Shown here: positions 22,726-30,772 of the stretch, in pieces
Layout of the letters: each line of letters starts with the position of its first letter
How positions within the stretch are numbered: position 1 is the stretch's first letter
Source: Candidatus Omnitrophota bacterium
GTDB lineage: Bacteria; Omnitrophota; Gorgyraeia; Zapsychrales; Fredricksoniimonadaceae
Direction of reading: 5' to 3'
Assembly (NCBI GenBank): GCA_002753465.1
Contig: PEAF01000007.1
Location: 1-54,802, forward strand
Length of the DNA stretch: 54,802 nucleotides
Translations under genes and position numbers: made by a program
The notes under the pieces: model-generated
Told to the model about the DNA's origin: nothing
What the model saw: the letters and a program-made list of their open reading frames with translations, nothing else
Database searches by the model: none

Positions 22726-23061
22726 ATGACATACGCATCCAGGCCTCAGGACCAGCGTCGCGACGTGCGCGTCGAGCACAAAGTGCCTGTCGAGGTCAAC
22801 ATCGGGTCACAGTTCACCCTGCAGGGGTCGCTTAAGGACCTTTCTTTAAAAAGCGCGTTTATTACCATCAAGGCCAGCGTGTGTTTTAATGTTAACGATG
22901 AGATCGGTTTTACGATCCAGGCCGCATCCGGCAAAGAGGATGATGCGATCAAGGGCATCGCCCGCATTTCCCGCCTGGCCCCGGGGGAGGGCTTTGTCAT
23001 TTATTTCACGCGCCTCATCGGAAATTCTGAAGCGCATTTGAAAAAGATCGTTGATTTCTAA
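22726..23061 (+). CDS. PilZ-domain c-di-GMP-binding protein
   Basis: This 111-residue protein is a single PilZ domain. The N-terminal QRRDVRVEHK carries the RxxxR c-di-GMP-binding motif. The second motif, (D/N)xSxxG, appears as DLSLKS, with Ser in place of the final Gly. It is 23 bases downstream of the DUF748 gene and preceded by ACGGAG. A stand-alone PilZ protein normally transmits c-di-GMP level to a partner such as a polysaccharide or secretion machine. The altered last position may weaken binding but occurs in functional members. Confidence 0.75.
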   Translation: MTYASRPQDQRRDVRVEHKVPVEVNIGSQFTLQGSLKDLSLKSAFITIKASVCFNVNDEIGFTIQAASGKEDDAIKGIARISRLAPGEGFVIYFTRLIGNSEAHLKKIVDF

Positions 23062-23087
23062 ACTGTATCAGCGTTTGGCCTGCGGCT

Positions 23088-23891
23088 ATGTTTAAACTTA
23101 TCCTTTCTTCCGTAATATTCCTGACGATATTTTTCCCGTCTTGCGTGCATGCGGCTATCCCTGCGCATGCGCAAGCTGATATGTTCGGCCGCGGCTGGAC
23201 GTGTGATCCGGGGTATGTAAAGAAGGATGAGCTTTGTGAGCCGTTGGTATTGCCTGCGCATGCACGCGTTAATTTACTGTCTGACGGATGGGAGTGTCAA
23301 AAAGGCTATGTCAAAATGGATAACGGATGCCAGTTGATGCGCATTCCGCCCAATGCCGAGCGCGATTCATTCGGCAATGGGTGGCGTTGCCAGCGGGGAT
23401 ATGCTCAGGAGGGCAATGAGTGCTTTGCCATTAAGATCCCCATGCACGGGCAGCTTAATGCGCTGGGGAATGACTGGCAGTGTCAGAATGGATTCAAGAA
23501 GAAGCTTAATGTCTGCATTGATATGGAGCCTCCGGAAAAAGATGCCCAGAATAAGTACCTCCGGGACCAGTATGCCAGGGAAATGATGGATCAGAAAGCG
23601 CCCACAGGCCCTTGCCGCGCAGGGTATAATAAATGCACGTCGGCGTGTTCGGCGCTGGACAGGAAGGATGTGGCATCCCTGATAAGGACGGATGATCCGA
23701 TGAGTTTATGTTTTCAGGCGTGCGCGCATGGGGAGATGCTGTGCGCGCGTGAGAAAGGTAAAAATGACTGCGGTCAATTCGCGGCATCCTGCCCGCAGTT
23801 CTGTCCTAAAGATATGAGTCTTTGCCTGGGTGCCTGTCAGGATGGGACTGACAGGTGTGTTTACCAGGCGCAACAGGTCGTTACGAAGTAG
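23088..23891 (+). CDS. Secreted Cys-rich tandem-repeat protein
   Basis: This 267-residue protein has a signal peptide (cleavage near VHA/AI). It then has four tandem units of about 32 residues with the pattern P-x-H/N-A-x(2)-N/D-x(3)-G-x-x-W-x-C-x(2)-G-Y/F-x(6)-C, covering ~24-145. The C-terminal ~85 residues hold twelve further Cys (CRAGYNKCTSACSALD, CPQFCPKDMSLC). The even spacing of Cys suggests disulfide-bonded small repeats outside the cytoplasm. I do not recognise a named function. It lies 27 bases after the PilZ gene and may belong to the same operon. Confidence 0.7.
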   Translation: MFKLILSSVIFLTIFFPSCVHAAIPAHAQADMFGRGWTCDPGYVKKDELCEPLVLPAHARVNLLSDGWECQKGYVKMDNGCQLMRIPPNAERDSFGNGWRCQRGYAQEGNECFAIKIPMHGQLNALGNDWQCQNGFKKKLNVCIDMEPPEKDAQNKYLRDQYAREMMDQKAPTGPCRAGYNKCTSACSALDRKDVASLIRTDDPMSLCFQACAHGEMLCAREKGKNDCGQFAASCPQFCPKDMSLCLGACQDGTDRCVYQAQQVVTK

Positions 23892-23893
23892 CC

Positions 23894-24277
23894 CTACTTT
23901 GTTTCGGTTGTTATGGCTGGTGAACGTAGCTCGGTGTTGGCGGTCTCCGGTGTCACGGCTTCAATCGTTTCCTGGACAGGCGCTGTTATTAAAGGGGTTT
24001 CAGCCGGCGCGGCGGTTGACTTTCTTTCATAGAGAGATCTCTCGGGCGGCGCGTTTTTGACAGGCTTCATGCCGAAGGCGTGTTTTTCGTGCGTGGACTG
24101 CACGTGTGACAGTTCCTGGAGTTCGACAGGGACGTTCTGCTGATTTTCCTGGCGCGCTTTTTTTTCTGCTTCACGCTGCGCGTGGTAGGCCTTCGGATCA
24201 ATATCGATCGCTGCCATCGCCGGCAATGCCAAGAGTAAGATCCCTAGAGTAATAAAGCTGCAGGTAGAATTTTTCAT
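23894..24277 (-). CDS. Secreted low-complexity protein of unknown function
   Basis: ATG 24277 follows AGGAGG with a 4-5 base spacer. The 127-residue product has a signal peptide (ITLGILLLALPAMAA, cleavage near AMA/AI). A short charged segment rich in Glu/Gln/Lys follows, then a Thr/Pro/Glu/Ala-rich tail. No domain is recognisable. It is convergent with the Cys-rich protein, ending two bases from it. Confidence 0.65.
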   Translation of the reverse strand: MKNSTCSFITLGILLLALPAMAAIDIDPKAYHAQREAEKKARQENQQNVPVELQELSHVQSTHEKHAFGMKPVKNAPPERSLYERKSTAAPAETPLITAPVQETIEAVTPETANTELRSPAITTETK

Positions 24278-24413
24278 CAAGCCTCCTAGTAAGTATGCTA
24301 TTGAATACGATTTTCTCATAGATGGAATTGTAAGTCTATCTTATTCGCACACTTATATTTTGACCGTCATGTGAGTGTAATTTAAGGCCCGCGCATTCAA
24401 AATACTTAATTTC

Positions 24414-24442
24414 TTGCTGAATAAAATCAATTAACGTATTAT
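24414..24442 (+). promoter_or_regulatory. Promoter for the GGDEF-EAL gene
   Basis: TTGCTG (24414-24419) and TATTAT (24437-24442) are 17 bases apart in an AT-rich stretch ending about 20 bases before the first possible start codon. Confidence 0.45.
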
Positions 24443-24461
24443 ATTTATAATTCCTAATTAA

Positions 24462-26762
24462 ATGAAAGGGTCCATGGATAGATATATTCCTACAAAATCG
24501 ATGTTCATCCCGTTCAAGATCGTGGCAGCTTACGTTGTTTTCGGTTTTATCTGGGTTTTGGGTTCGGATCTTTTGAGCGGGCTCATTTTCGGCGGCTCGA
24601 CTGTTGTTACCCATTTTTCGATCCTCAAGGGCTCCTTCTTTATTCTGCTGACCGGTCTTCTTTTATATTTTACGATCCGCAGGGTTATGCTGAGGTTGCT
24701 GCGCAGTGAGGCGCGTCAGCGCTTGCTGTTGGATAATATGAGCGAAGAAGTGTATGTGTACGAAGGGCTTGCGGCGGACGGATTACCGGGCAAGTTCATC
24801 GAAGTGAATGAAGAAGCCTGCCGGCGCTTGGGGTATACGCGCGAGCAGTTCCTGAACATGCGTCCCTCTGATATTGATGATCCATCCATGGTGGACGGCC
24901 TGCACGAGGCCATGAAGACCCTTAAGGCGCAGGGCCATGTCGTATGGGAAGGCGCGCACATGACCAAAGACGGGCGCAAGATCCCGGTTGACATCAGTAA
25001 CCGCCTGTTTTATATGCACGGCCGGCAGATGATCCTTTCTGTTTGCATTGACATTACCCAGCGTAAGCGTGTGCAGGAAGAGCTGGCCAAAGAGCATACG
25101 TTGTTGCGTACGCTGATCGATAATATCCCGGATGCCATTTATGTTAAGGATGAAACGGGGCGGAAGATATTGACCAACAGGTCTGACCTTGAGTTCATGG
25201 GCGGCAAAGACGAGAACGAGGTGCTGGGGAAGACCGACGCTGAAGTGTACCCGTCTTATTTGGCCGACCAATACGTTAAAGATGACATGGTCGTCCTGAA
25301 TGAGGGCGGTTCGGTCATCAACCGTGAAGAGTTTGTCGAAGACGCGGCAGGGGTTCGCCGCTGGCTTTTGACGTCAAAGATACCGCTTAAAGATAATTTC
25401 GGGCAGGTCCTGGGGCTTGTGGGTATCGGGCGTGACATTACCCAGAGGAAGTTACTCGAGAACAAGCTGCTGGTCATGGCCCATTACGATTCCCTGACCT
25501 CATTGCCGAGCAGGGCTTTGTTCCTGGATAAAGCCAATATCAGCATTGCCCATGCCAAGCGCACATCCATGTTCTGCGCCATGCTTTTTGTCGATCTCGA
25601 CCATTTCAAGAGCATCAATGATACCCTCGGGCACTCTGTCGGGGATGAGTTGCTTAAAGACACCGCCATCAAGCTGATGGAGTGCGTGCGTGAGACGGAT
25701 ATCATGGCGCGCTGGGGCGGGGATGAATTTGTCATTATGCTCAATGACCTTGAAGATGCGGATATGGCGCAGCGTACGGCGGAGCGCATCCGTGAGAAAT
25801 TCAATGCCCCGCGCATGGTCAGCGGGCACGATCTTTTTATTACCGCCAGCGTCGGCATCGCCATTTTCCCGCATGACGGCGAATCCATGGAGGAATTGCT
25901 TAAACATGCCGATACAGCCATGTATGCCGCCAAGAACTCAGGGCGTAACAATTTCTGCTTTTATGACGGTGTCATGAACAAGAAGGTTGTGGCGCGCATG
26001 CAGATGGAGCGCGGCTTGCGCGATGCGATCAGCAAGAAAGAGATGGTCCTTTATTATCAGCCGATCGTGCGCGTTTCTGACGGGAAGGTGCGCGGCTTTG
26101 AGGCTTTGCTGCGCTGGTTCAAGGAAGGTAACGGCCTGATCGGGCCGGACCAGTTCATTCCGGTGGCCGAGGAGTCAGGGCTGATCATCCCCATCGGTGA
26201 GTGGGTGCTTTTCGAGGCCTGCGCCTTCAATAAGAAAATGATGGATGCCGGATATCCGGGCCTTATCATGTCGGTCAATATCTCCGTTGTTCAGTTCCGC
26301 CGCAAGAATATCGTGGATGTGATCCGGATGGCGTTGGAAGAGACGGGTTTGCCGCCGGCCTGCCTTGAGATCGAGGTTACGGAAAGCGTCCTGATCGAGT
26401 CTTTTGACGCGGCTATCGACATCCTGAATGCTGTCAGGGAGTTGGGTGTTCAGGTGTCGCTGGATGATTTCGGTACAGGATATTCATCCTTGGTGCATTT
26501 ACAGCGTTTGCCCATTTCAAACCTTAAGATCGACCGCATGTTCATCAAGGAGATCGCCAAAGACAGCGAGCAGAACGCCATGATCCCCGCGATCATTGAC
26601 CTGGCGCATAAATTGAATCTGCGTGTCGTGGCCGAAGGTGTTGAAACAACCATACAGCTTGATAAACTGGCCGGTAATCAGTGTGATTTCTTCCAGGGCT
26701 ATCTTTTCAGCCGCCCGATGCCGGCTGACCAGGTGCTTCCTTTTCTGAAAAAGCTTTTATGA
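24462..26762 (+). CDS. Membrane PAS-PAS-GGDEF-EAL cyclic-di-GMP enzyme
   Basis: The 766-residue product has two N-terminal membrane helices (~16-40 and ~48-67) and two PAS domains (~85-205 and ~212-330, each ending in an ITQRK linker). These are followed by GGDEF at 419-423 (RWGGDEF) and EAL at 547-549 (GFEALLRW), with DDFGTGYSS near 668. Both signature motifs are intact, so it could make and/or degrade c-di-GMP. PAS domains would sense a ligand or redox state. ATG 24474, three bases after AAAGGG, is an alternative start. It is the only cyclic-dinucleotide enzyme in the window and a natural partner for the riboswitch and PilZ protein nearby. Confidence 0.9.
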   Translation: MKGSMDRYIPTKSMFIPFKIVAAYVVFGFIWVLGSDLLSGLIFGGSTVVTHFSILKGSFFILLTGLLLYFTIRRVMLRLLRSEARQRLLLDNMSEEVYVYEGLAADGLPGKFIEVNEEACRRLGYTREQFLNMRPSDIDDPSMVDGLHEAMKTLKAQGHVVWEGAHMTKDGRKIPVDISNRLFYMHGRQMILSVCIDITQRKRVQEELAKEHTLLRTLIDNIPDAIYVKDETGRKILTNRSDLEFMGGKDENEVLGKTDAEVYPSYLADQYVKDDMVVLNEGGSVINREEFVEDAAGVRRWLLTSKIPLKDNFGQVLGLVGIGRDITQRKLLENKLLVMAHYDSLTSLPSRALFLDKANISIAHAKRTSMFCAMLFVDLDHFKSINDTLGHSVGDELLKDTAIKLMECVRETDIMARWGGDEFVIMLNDLEDADMAQRTAERIREKFNAPRMVSGHDLFITASVGIAIFPHDGESMEELLKHADTAMYAAKNSGRNNFCFYDGVMNKKVVARMQMERGLRDAISKKEMVLYYQPIVRVSDGKVRGFEALLRWFKEGNGLIGPDQFIPVAEESGLIIPIGEWVLFEACAFNKKMMDAGYPGLIMSVNISVVQFRRKNIVDVIRMALEETGLPPACLEIEVTESVLIESFDAAIDILNAVRELGVQVSLDDFGTGYSSLVHLQRLPISNLKIDRMFIKEIAKDSEQNAMIPAIIDLAHKLNLRVVAEGVETTIQLDKLAGNQCDFFQGYLFSRPMPADQVLPFLKKLL

Positions 26763-26778
26763 CCCTGCGGGAGACTTC

Positions 26779-28314
26779 ATGATCAAGCGGCTGAAAGATC
26801 TTTTGGGGCGTATCGAGTCTGCCCAAACGCCCCTGAGTTATGCTATCGTCACGTTCCTGTCAGCGGTGATGCTCCGGACGTTCTGGGAACATACGCTTCT
26901 TATGCGTGACCCCTTTTCCAATGACTGGGGCATTGACCACGCCCACTATCTCTTTTTTTATATCGCGCTTGCCCTGACCTTGGCCCTTCTGCTGTATGTC
27001 CTGACCGGCGAAAATATCGCACGCATCATGCGCGTCGTCCTCCCGTCATTCATTGTGCTGACTATTGTGCCTTTGATCGACAGGGTCAGCGGGGCATCGG
27101 CTTTTTTTAATGTGACGTATTATTTCCCTGAAAAACATCCGGATATCTGGGAGCATTTCTTTTTCTTTTTCGGCCGCCTTGAATCGACGGGGGCAACGCC
27201 GGGGATGCGTGTTGAGATAGCTTTGATTCTTTTGGTGATCGCGCTTTATATCTTCATTAAAACTCAACGCCCCTGGCACGCGGTATGCGGCACCCTGATG
27301 GCTTATGTGATCATTTTTGCGTATATCGCCATGCCGGTCCTGGTGCAGGGGGTTGCTGGCCTTTTTAAAGCCAAGGCCCAGATCGATATAGCGTTTAATG
27401 TCCGGTTTTACTTGATGCTTATTTTTCCCTTGGGGCTCGGGGTTCTCTACGCCGCCGGCCCGCATATCTTCAGGGCTGTTTTCCGCGACCTGCGCTGGAT
27501 GCGCCTGACGCAATATCTTTTACTGATCGTTCTGGGGGCTGTTGTCTGCGCCAAGCATTTTTCCGGCCAGGTTGTTTTTGGCCAGGAGGGGTTCTTCCGC
27601 GTTATATTTTTATTGATCTCGGTCACTTTAGCCTGGGCATTTTGCGTCATCAGCAATAATTGGGCGGATGAGGATATTGACCGTGTTGCGAATCCCAGGC
27701 GTCCGTCTGTGGCTGGAACGGTGCCTGCGGGTGTTTATCGGTGTATCGGATGGGGTTGTTTGTGGGGTGCGGGCATTTATGCGTTGGCCATCAATGCCGC
27801 CACACTGGAGATTATGGCGGTCTTTACCGGGGCCTACTCCTTATATTCCATGCCGCCTTTGCGCCTCAAGCGGGTGCCGGTGCTGTCAAAGTTTGTCATC
27901 GGGCTCAATGCGCTTTTGATGTTCATGCTGGGGTACATGTTCTGGGCGAATTCGACGACAATACAGCTGCCGTTCATTTTATTTTTCCTGCTCTTTTTTA
28001 CGTTCTCGGCTAATTTTATTGATATTAAAGATCATGACGGCGACCTGGCGGCAGGCATCAAGACCCTGCCTGTTCTTTTGGGGCCCCTTTGGGCTAAGCG
28101 CCTGATCGGACTGTCTTTTGTGGTAACTTATCTGGCGGCGTATGAAACATTCATGCTGCAGGGGTTTTTCTGGGGGTGTTTGGCAACGGGTGCTGTGCAG
28201 TGTATCCTGATCAACCGCAAGAATTATGATGAGCGGCCGGTCCTGATCATACATGTGGCGAGCCTTATTTTCATCATCGGCTATGTGCTGCGGACAACGG
28301 GCATGGGCTTATGA
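26779..28314 (+). CDS. UbiA-superfamily prenyltransferase-like membrane protein
   Basis: This 511-residue, highly hydrophobic protein has about a dozen predicted membrane helices. The C-terminal half carries the two Asp-rich motifs of UbiA prenyltransferases: NNWADEDID at ~293-301 and DIKDHDGD at 415-422 followed by AAGIKTLPVLLG. These bind the Mg-diphosphate of the prenyl donor. The first ~240 residues are an additional membrane region not found in minimal UbiA proteins (~290 residues). The acceptor (quinone, lipid or sugar) cannot be told. It begins 16 bases after the GGDEF-EAL gene and overlaps the next gene by 4 bases. Confidence 0.75.
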   Translation: MIKRLKDLLGRIESAQTPLSYAIVTFLSAVMLRTFWEHTLLMRDPFSNDWGIDHAHYLFFYIALALTLALLLYVLTGENIARIMRVVLPSFIVLTIVPLIDRVSGASAFFNVTYYFPEKHPDIWEHFFFFFGRLESTGATPGMRVEIALILLVIALYIFIKTQRPWHAVCGTLMAYVIIFAYIAMPVLVQGVAGLFKAKAQIDIAFNVRFYLMLIFPLGLGVLYAAGPHIFRAVFRDLRWMRLTQYLLLIVLGAVVCAKHFSGQVVFGQEGFFRVIFLLISVTLAWAFCVISNNWADEDIDRVANPRRPSVAGTVPAGVYRCIGWGCLWGAGIYALAINAATLEIMAVFTGAYSLYSMPPLRLKRVPVLSKFVIGLNALLMFMLGYMFWANSTTIQLPFILFFLLFFTFSANFIDIKDHDGDLAAGIKTLPVLLGPLWAKRLIGLSFVVTYLAAYETFMLQGFFWGCLATGAVQCILINRKNYDERPVLIIHVASLIFIIGYVLRTTGMGL

Positions 28315-28526
28315 TGAATAAAAATGACCTTTGGGTATTTGTCGCCAGCATGATCTTCGGCACCATTGGTTTCGTCGCTTTTTCTTATGGCTGGAAGAAC
28401 CGGGTCTGGCGCCCCATGCTCATCGGATTTGCGTTGATGGGTTATACATATTTATTGTCTAATGTAATCGCGGTTTACGCCGTGGGCTGCGCGCTGACGG
28501 CGGCATTATATTATTGGCGGGAGTGA
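28311..28526 (+). CDS. Small two-helix membrane protein
   Basis: This 71-residue protein has two hydrophobic segments (~10-27 and ~34-66). It overlaps the UbiA-like gene by ATGA and its stop codon overlaps the start region of the epimerase gene. It has no recognised domain; tight coupling suggests it works with one of the flanking membrane proteins. Confidence 0.6.
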   Translation: MMNKNDLWVFVASMIFGTIGFVAFSYGWKNRVWRPMLIGFALMGYTYLLSNVIAVYAVGCALTAALYYWRE

Positions 28527-28531
28527 TGGGT

Positions 28532-29605
28532 ATGATCGTTATTCGCCGGGCATCTGCCCGCGTGGTCGAAGCGCCACTGACCGTGCCTTTTCGTATCGCC
28601 ACGGGCCAGCATAACACCCTGCACAATGTCTTTTTTTCCATTGAACTGAGCGGCGGCATCAAAGGTTTCGGCGAGGCGGCTGTGGCCACGCATATTACCG
28701 GCGAGACCGTTGATCAGACGCTGAAAAACCTCAAAGAGGCTGCTGCGGTGTGTGCGGGTGAAGATGTGGCGGACTACCGTTCTTTTTTGCAGGGGTTCCG
28801 TGAGAAATTTGCAGGGAATCACGCGGCGCTGGCGGCGTTTGAAATGGCTGTTTTGGACGCCTGGACGCGTTCGCTCAAGCTGCCTTTATGGAAGATATTC
28901 GGTGAGACGGCGCATCCTTTGCGATCAGACATCACCATTGTTATAGGTTCATTGGAGGAGGCTAAAGTTTCCGCGGCGCTTTACAGCCGTCAGGGGTTCA
29001 AGGCGTTCAAGATCAAGGTTGGCAAGGACCATGATCTGGACATCGCCCGTGTTTTGGCCGTTAAGAAGGCGGCACCGCGGGCCAGTATTATTCTGGATGC
29101 GAATCAGGGATTCTCAGCCAAAGATACATTAAAATTTATCGCCGCCTTGCGCTCACTTAAGGTCATCCCTGTTCTGGTCGAGCAGCCTGTTGTCCGGGAT
29201 GACTGGGATGGATTAAAGAAAGTGACACAGTCTTTGCGGCGGCAGAACATCCTGGTGTGCGCAGATGAGAGCGTGAAGTCACTGGCAGATGCGGTGCGTG
29301 CCGTGCGCGAAGGGGCTGTCAGTGCGATCAATGTCAAGTTCATGAAAAGCGGTATCCTTGAGGCTGAGGCGATCGCCCGCGTGGCGCGGGCGGCGGGGAT
29401 GGAACTGATGATAGGTGCTATGATGGAAAGTTCACTGGCCATTACGGCAGCGGCCCACATGGCGGCAGGTATGGGTTGTTTTCGTTTTGTCGACCTTGAC
29501 ACGACGTATTTCTTGAAGGGGCCTTTGTCGAAGTCACCGTATCTTGATGATAAGGGGTGTTTTGATCTGAGCCGCGCCGGTGGTGGTATCGGCGTATTAA
29601 GTTAA
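28532..29605 (+). CDS. L-Ala-D/L-Glu-type dipeptide epimerase (enolase superfamily)
   Basis: This is an enolase-superfamily protein of the muconate-lactonizing/dipeptide-epimerase group. From an upstream TTG at 28514 the length is 363. In that numbering the signature residues are the KIK pair Lys166/Lys168, metal ligands Asp195 (DANQG), Glu223 (VEQP) and Asp251 (ADES), and Lys275 (NVKF). ATG 28532, eight bases after GGGAG, is the likeliest start. Such enzymes convert L-Ala-D-Glu from peptidoglycan to L-Ala-L-Glu. The NlpC/P60 endopeptidase gene two places downstream supports that substrate. Exact dipeptide specificity is not certain from sequence alone. Confidence 0.85.
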   Translation: MIVIRRASARVVEAPLTVPFRIATGQHNTLHNVFFSIELSGGIKGFGEAAVATHITGETVDQTLKNLKEAAAVCAGEDVADYRSFLQGFREKFAGNHAALAAFEMAVLDAWTRSLKLPLWKIFGETAHPLRSDITIVIGSLEEAKVSAALYSRQGFKAFKIKVGKDHDLDIARVLAVKKAAPRASIILDANQGFSAKDTLKFIAALRSLKVIPVLVEQPVVRDDWDGLKKVTQSLRRQNILVCADESVKSLADAVRAVREGAVSAINVKFMKSGILEAEAIARVARAAGMELMIGAMMESSLAITAAAHMAAGMGCFRFVDLDTTYFLKGPLSKSPYLDDKGCFDLSRAGGGIGVLS

Positions 29606-29611
29606 TTTAAT

Positions 29612-30772
29612 ATGATCCATCATCCCGTCCTTATTATTATCGTTCTTCTGGCCATTGAAGTGCTGGTGCTGGCATTAAGCAAGCATCCGCGCACGCGGCA
29701 CTGGTTTGATTTCATTCCGTCCGTATTCTGGATCTATTTCCTTCCCATGATGGCGTCTACCGCGGGGCTCATTGATCCCAAGGCGCCGGTACTGTCCCTT
29801 ATCACGTCCTGGCTTTTGCCGGCAAGTTTGCTCTTGCTTCTCATCGTGGTCGATATCAAGGCTATTTTGCGTTTGGGCGGCATGGCCCTGGGCATGTTCT
29901 TCATCGGCAGTGCGGGCATCATCGCCGGAACGGTGATCTCTTTTATTATTTTTAAGCATTTGATCGGGGCTCAGTTCTGGGCAGGGTTCGGGGCCTTGTC
30001 GGCTTCCTGGACGGGCGGCAGTGCCAATATGATCGCGGTCAAGGAGGCGTTGTCCGTGCCGGATGCCGTCTTTGCGCCCATGGTCATTGTCGATACGGTC
30101 GTGCCCTACGTGTGGATGGGGATCATGATCGCCGGGGTAGGATTGCAGGGGGCTTTTGACCGCTGGAACCGTTCTGACCGCAGCATCATTGATGAATTGG
30201 GCGGAAAAGCCCAAGCCATGGCAGTGCCTGTGGTCTGGAGCCGGGCCGGATTCCTTCGCCTTGTTCTTTTGCTGGGTGCAGGTACAGGGGTAGCGTATGC
30301 ACTGGCGTCAACATTACCTGTCGTTAAAGATATCATTTCCACGTATGCGTGGACGATCATTGTGGTATCTGTTATCGGCCTTGTTTTATCACTGACGCCG
30401 GTGCGTCGTCTTGAAAAAGACGGGGCTTCACCTTGCGGGTATTACCTTCTTTATTTTGTGCTGACGGCTATCGGGGCTAAGGCGAGTGTCGCGCATATCT
30501 CTTCCGCGTTCATCCTGATAGCGGCCGGGTTTGTGATCGTCGGTATACATGCCATTTTTCTTTTGGTGGGCGCGCGCATGCTCAAGGCGCCCATGTTCCT
30601 GGTCGCGACCGCCAGTCAGGCGAATGTGGGCGGGGTAGCATCAGCCCCCGTGGTCGCCGCGGTTTATCAGCCGGGGCTGGCATCCGTCGGGCTGTTACTG
30701 GCCATCCTGGGCAATATTGTTGGAACTTATATGGGGATATTATGCGCGCAGCTTTGTCGTTTCTTTGCCTGA
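29612..30772 (+). CDS. DUF819 family membrane protein
   Basis: This 386-residue protein has about ten membrane helices. The conserved SASWTGGSANMIAVKEAL block (~130-150) and the late ATASQANVGGVASAPVVAAVYQP segment match DUF819 (YjcL-like) integral membrane proteins. Their transport role is suspected but unproven. It lies seven bases after the epimerase gene and overlaps the endopeptidase gene by 31 bases. In this setting an uptake or export role for muropeptide-derived dipeptides is a reasonable inference. Confidence 0.75.
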   Translation: MIHHPVLIIIVLLAIEVLVLALSKHPRTRHWFDFIPSVFWIYFLPMMASTAGLIDPKAPVLSLITSWLLPASLLLLLIVVDIKAILRLGGMALGMFFIGSAGIIAGTVISFIIFKHLIGAQFWAGFGALSASWTGGSANMIAVKEALSVPDAVFAPMVIVDTVVPYVWMGIMIAGVGLQGAFDRWNRSDRSIIDELGGKAQAMAVPVVWSRAGFLRLVLLLGAGTGVAYALASTLPVVKDIISTYAWTIIVVSVIGLVLSLTPVRRLEKDGASPCGYYLLYFVLTAIGAKASVAHISSAFILIAAGFVIVGIHAIFLLVGARMLKAPMFLVATASQANVGGVASAPVVAAVYQPGLASVGLLLAILGNIVGTYMGILCAQLCRFFA

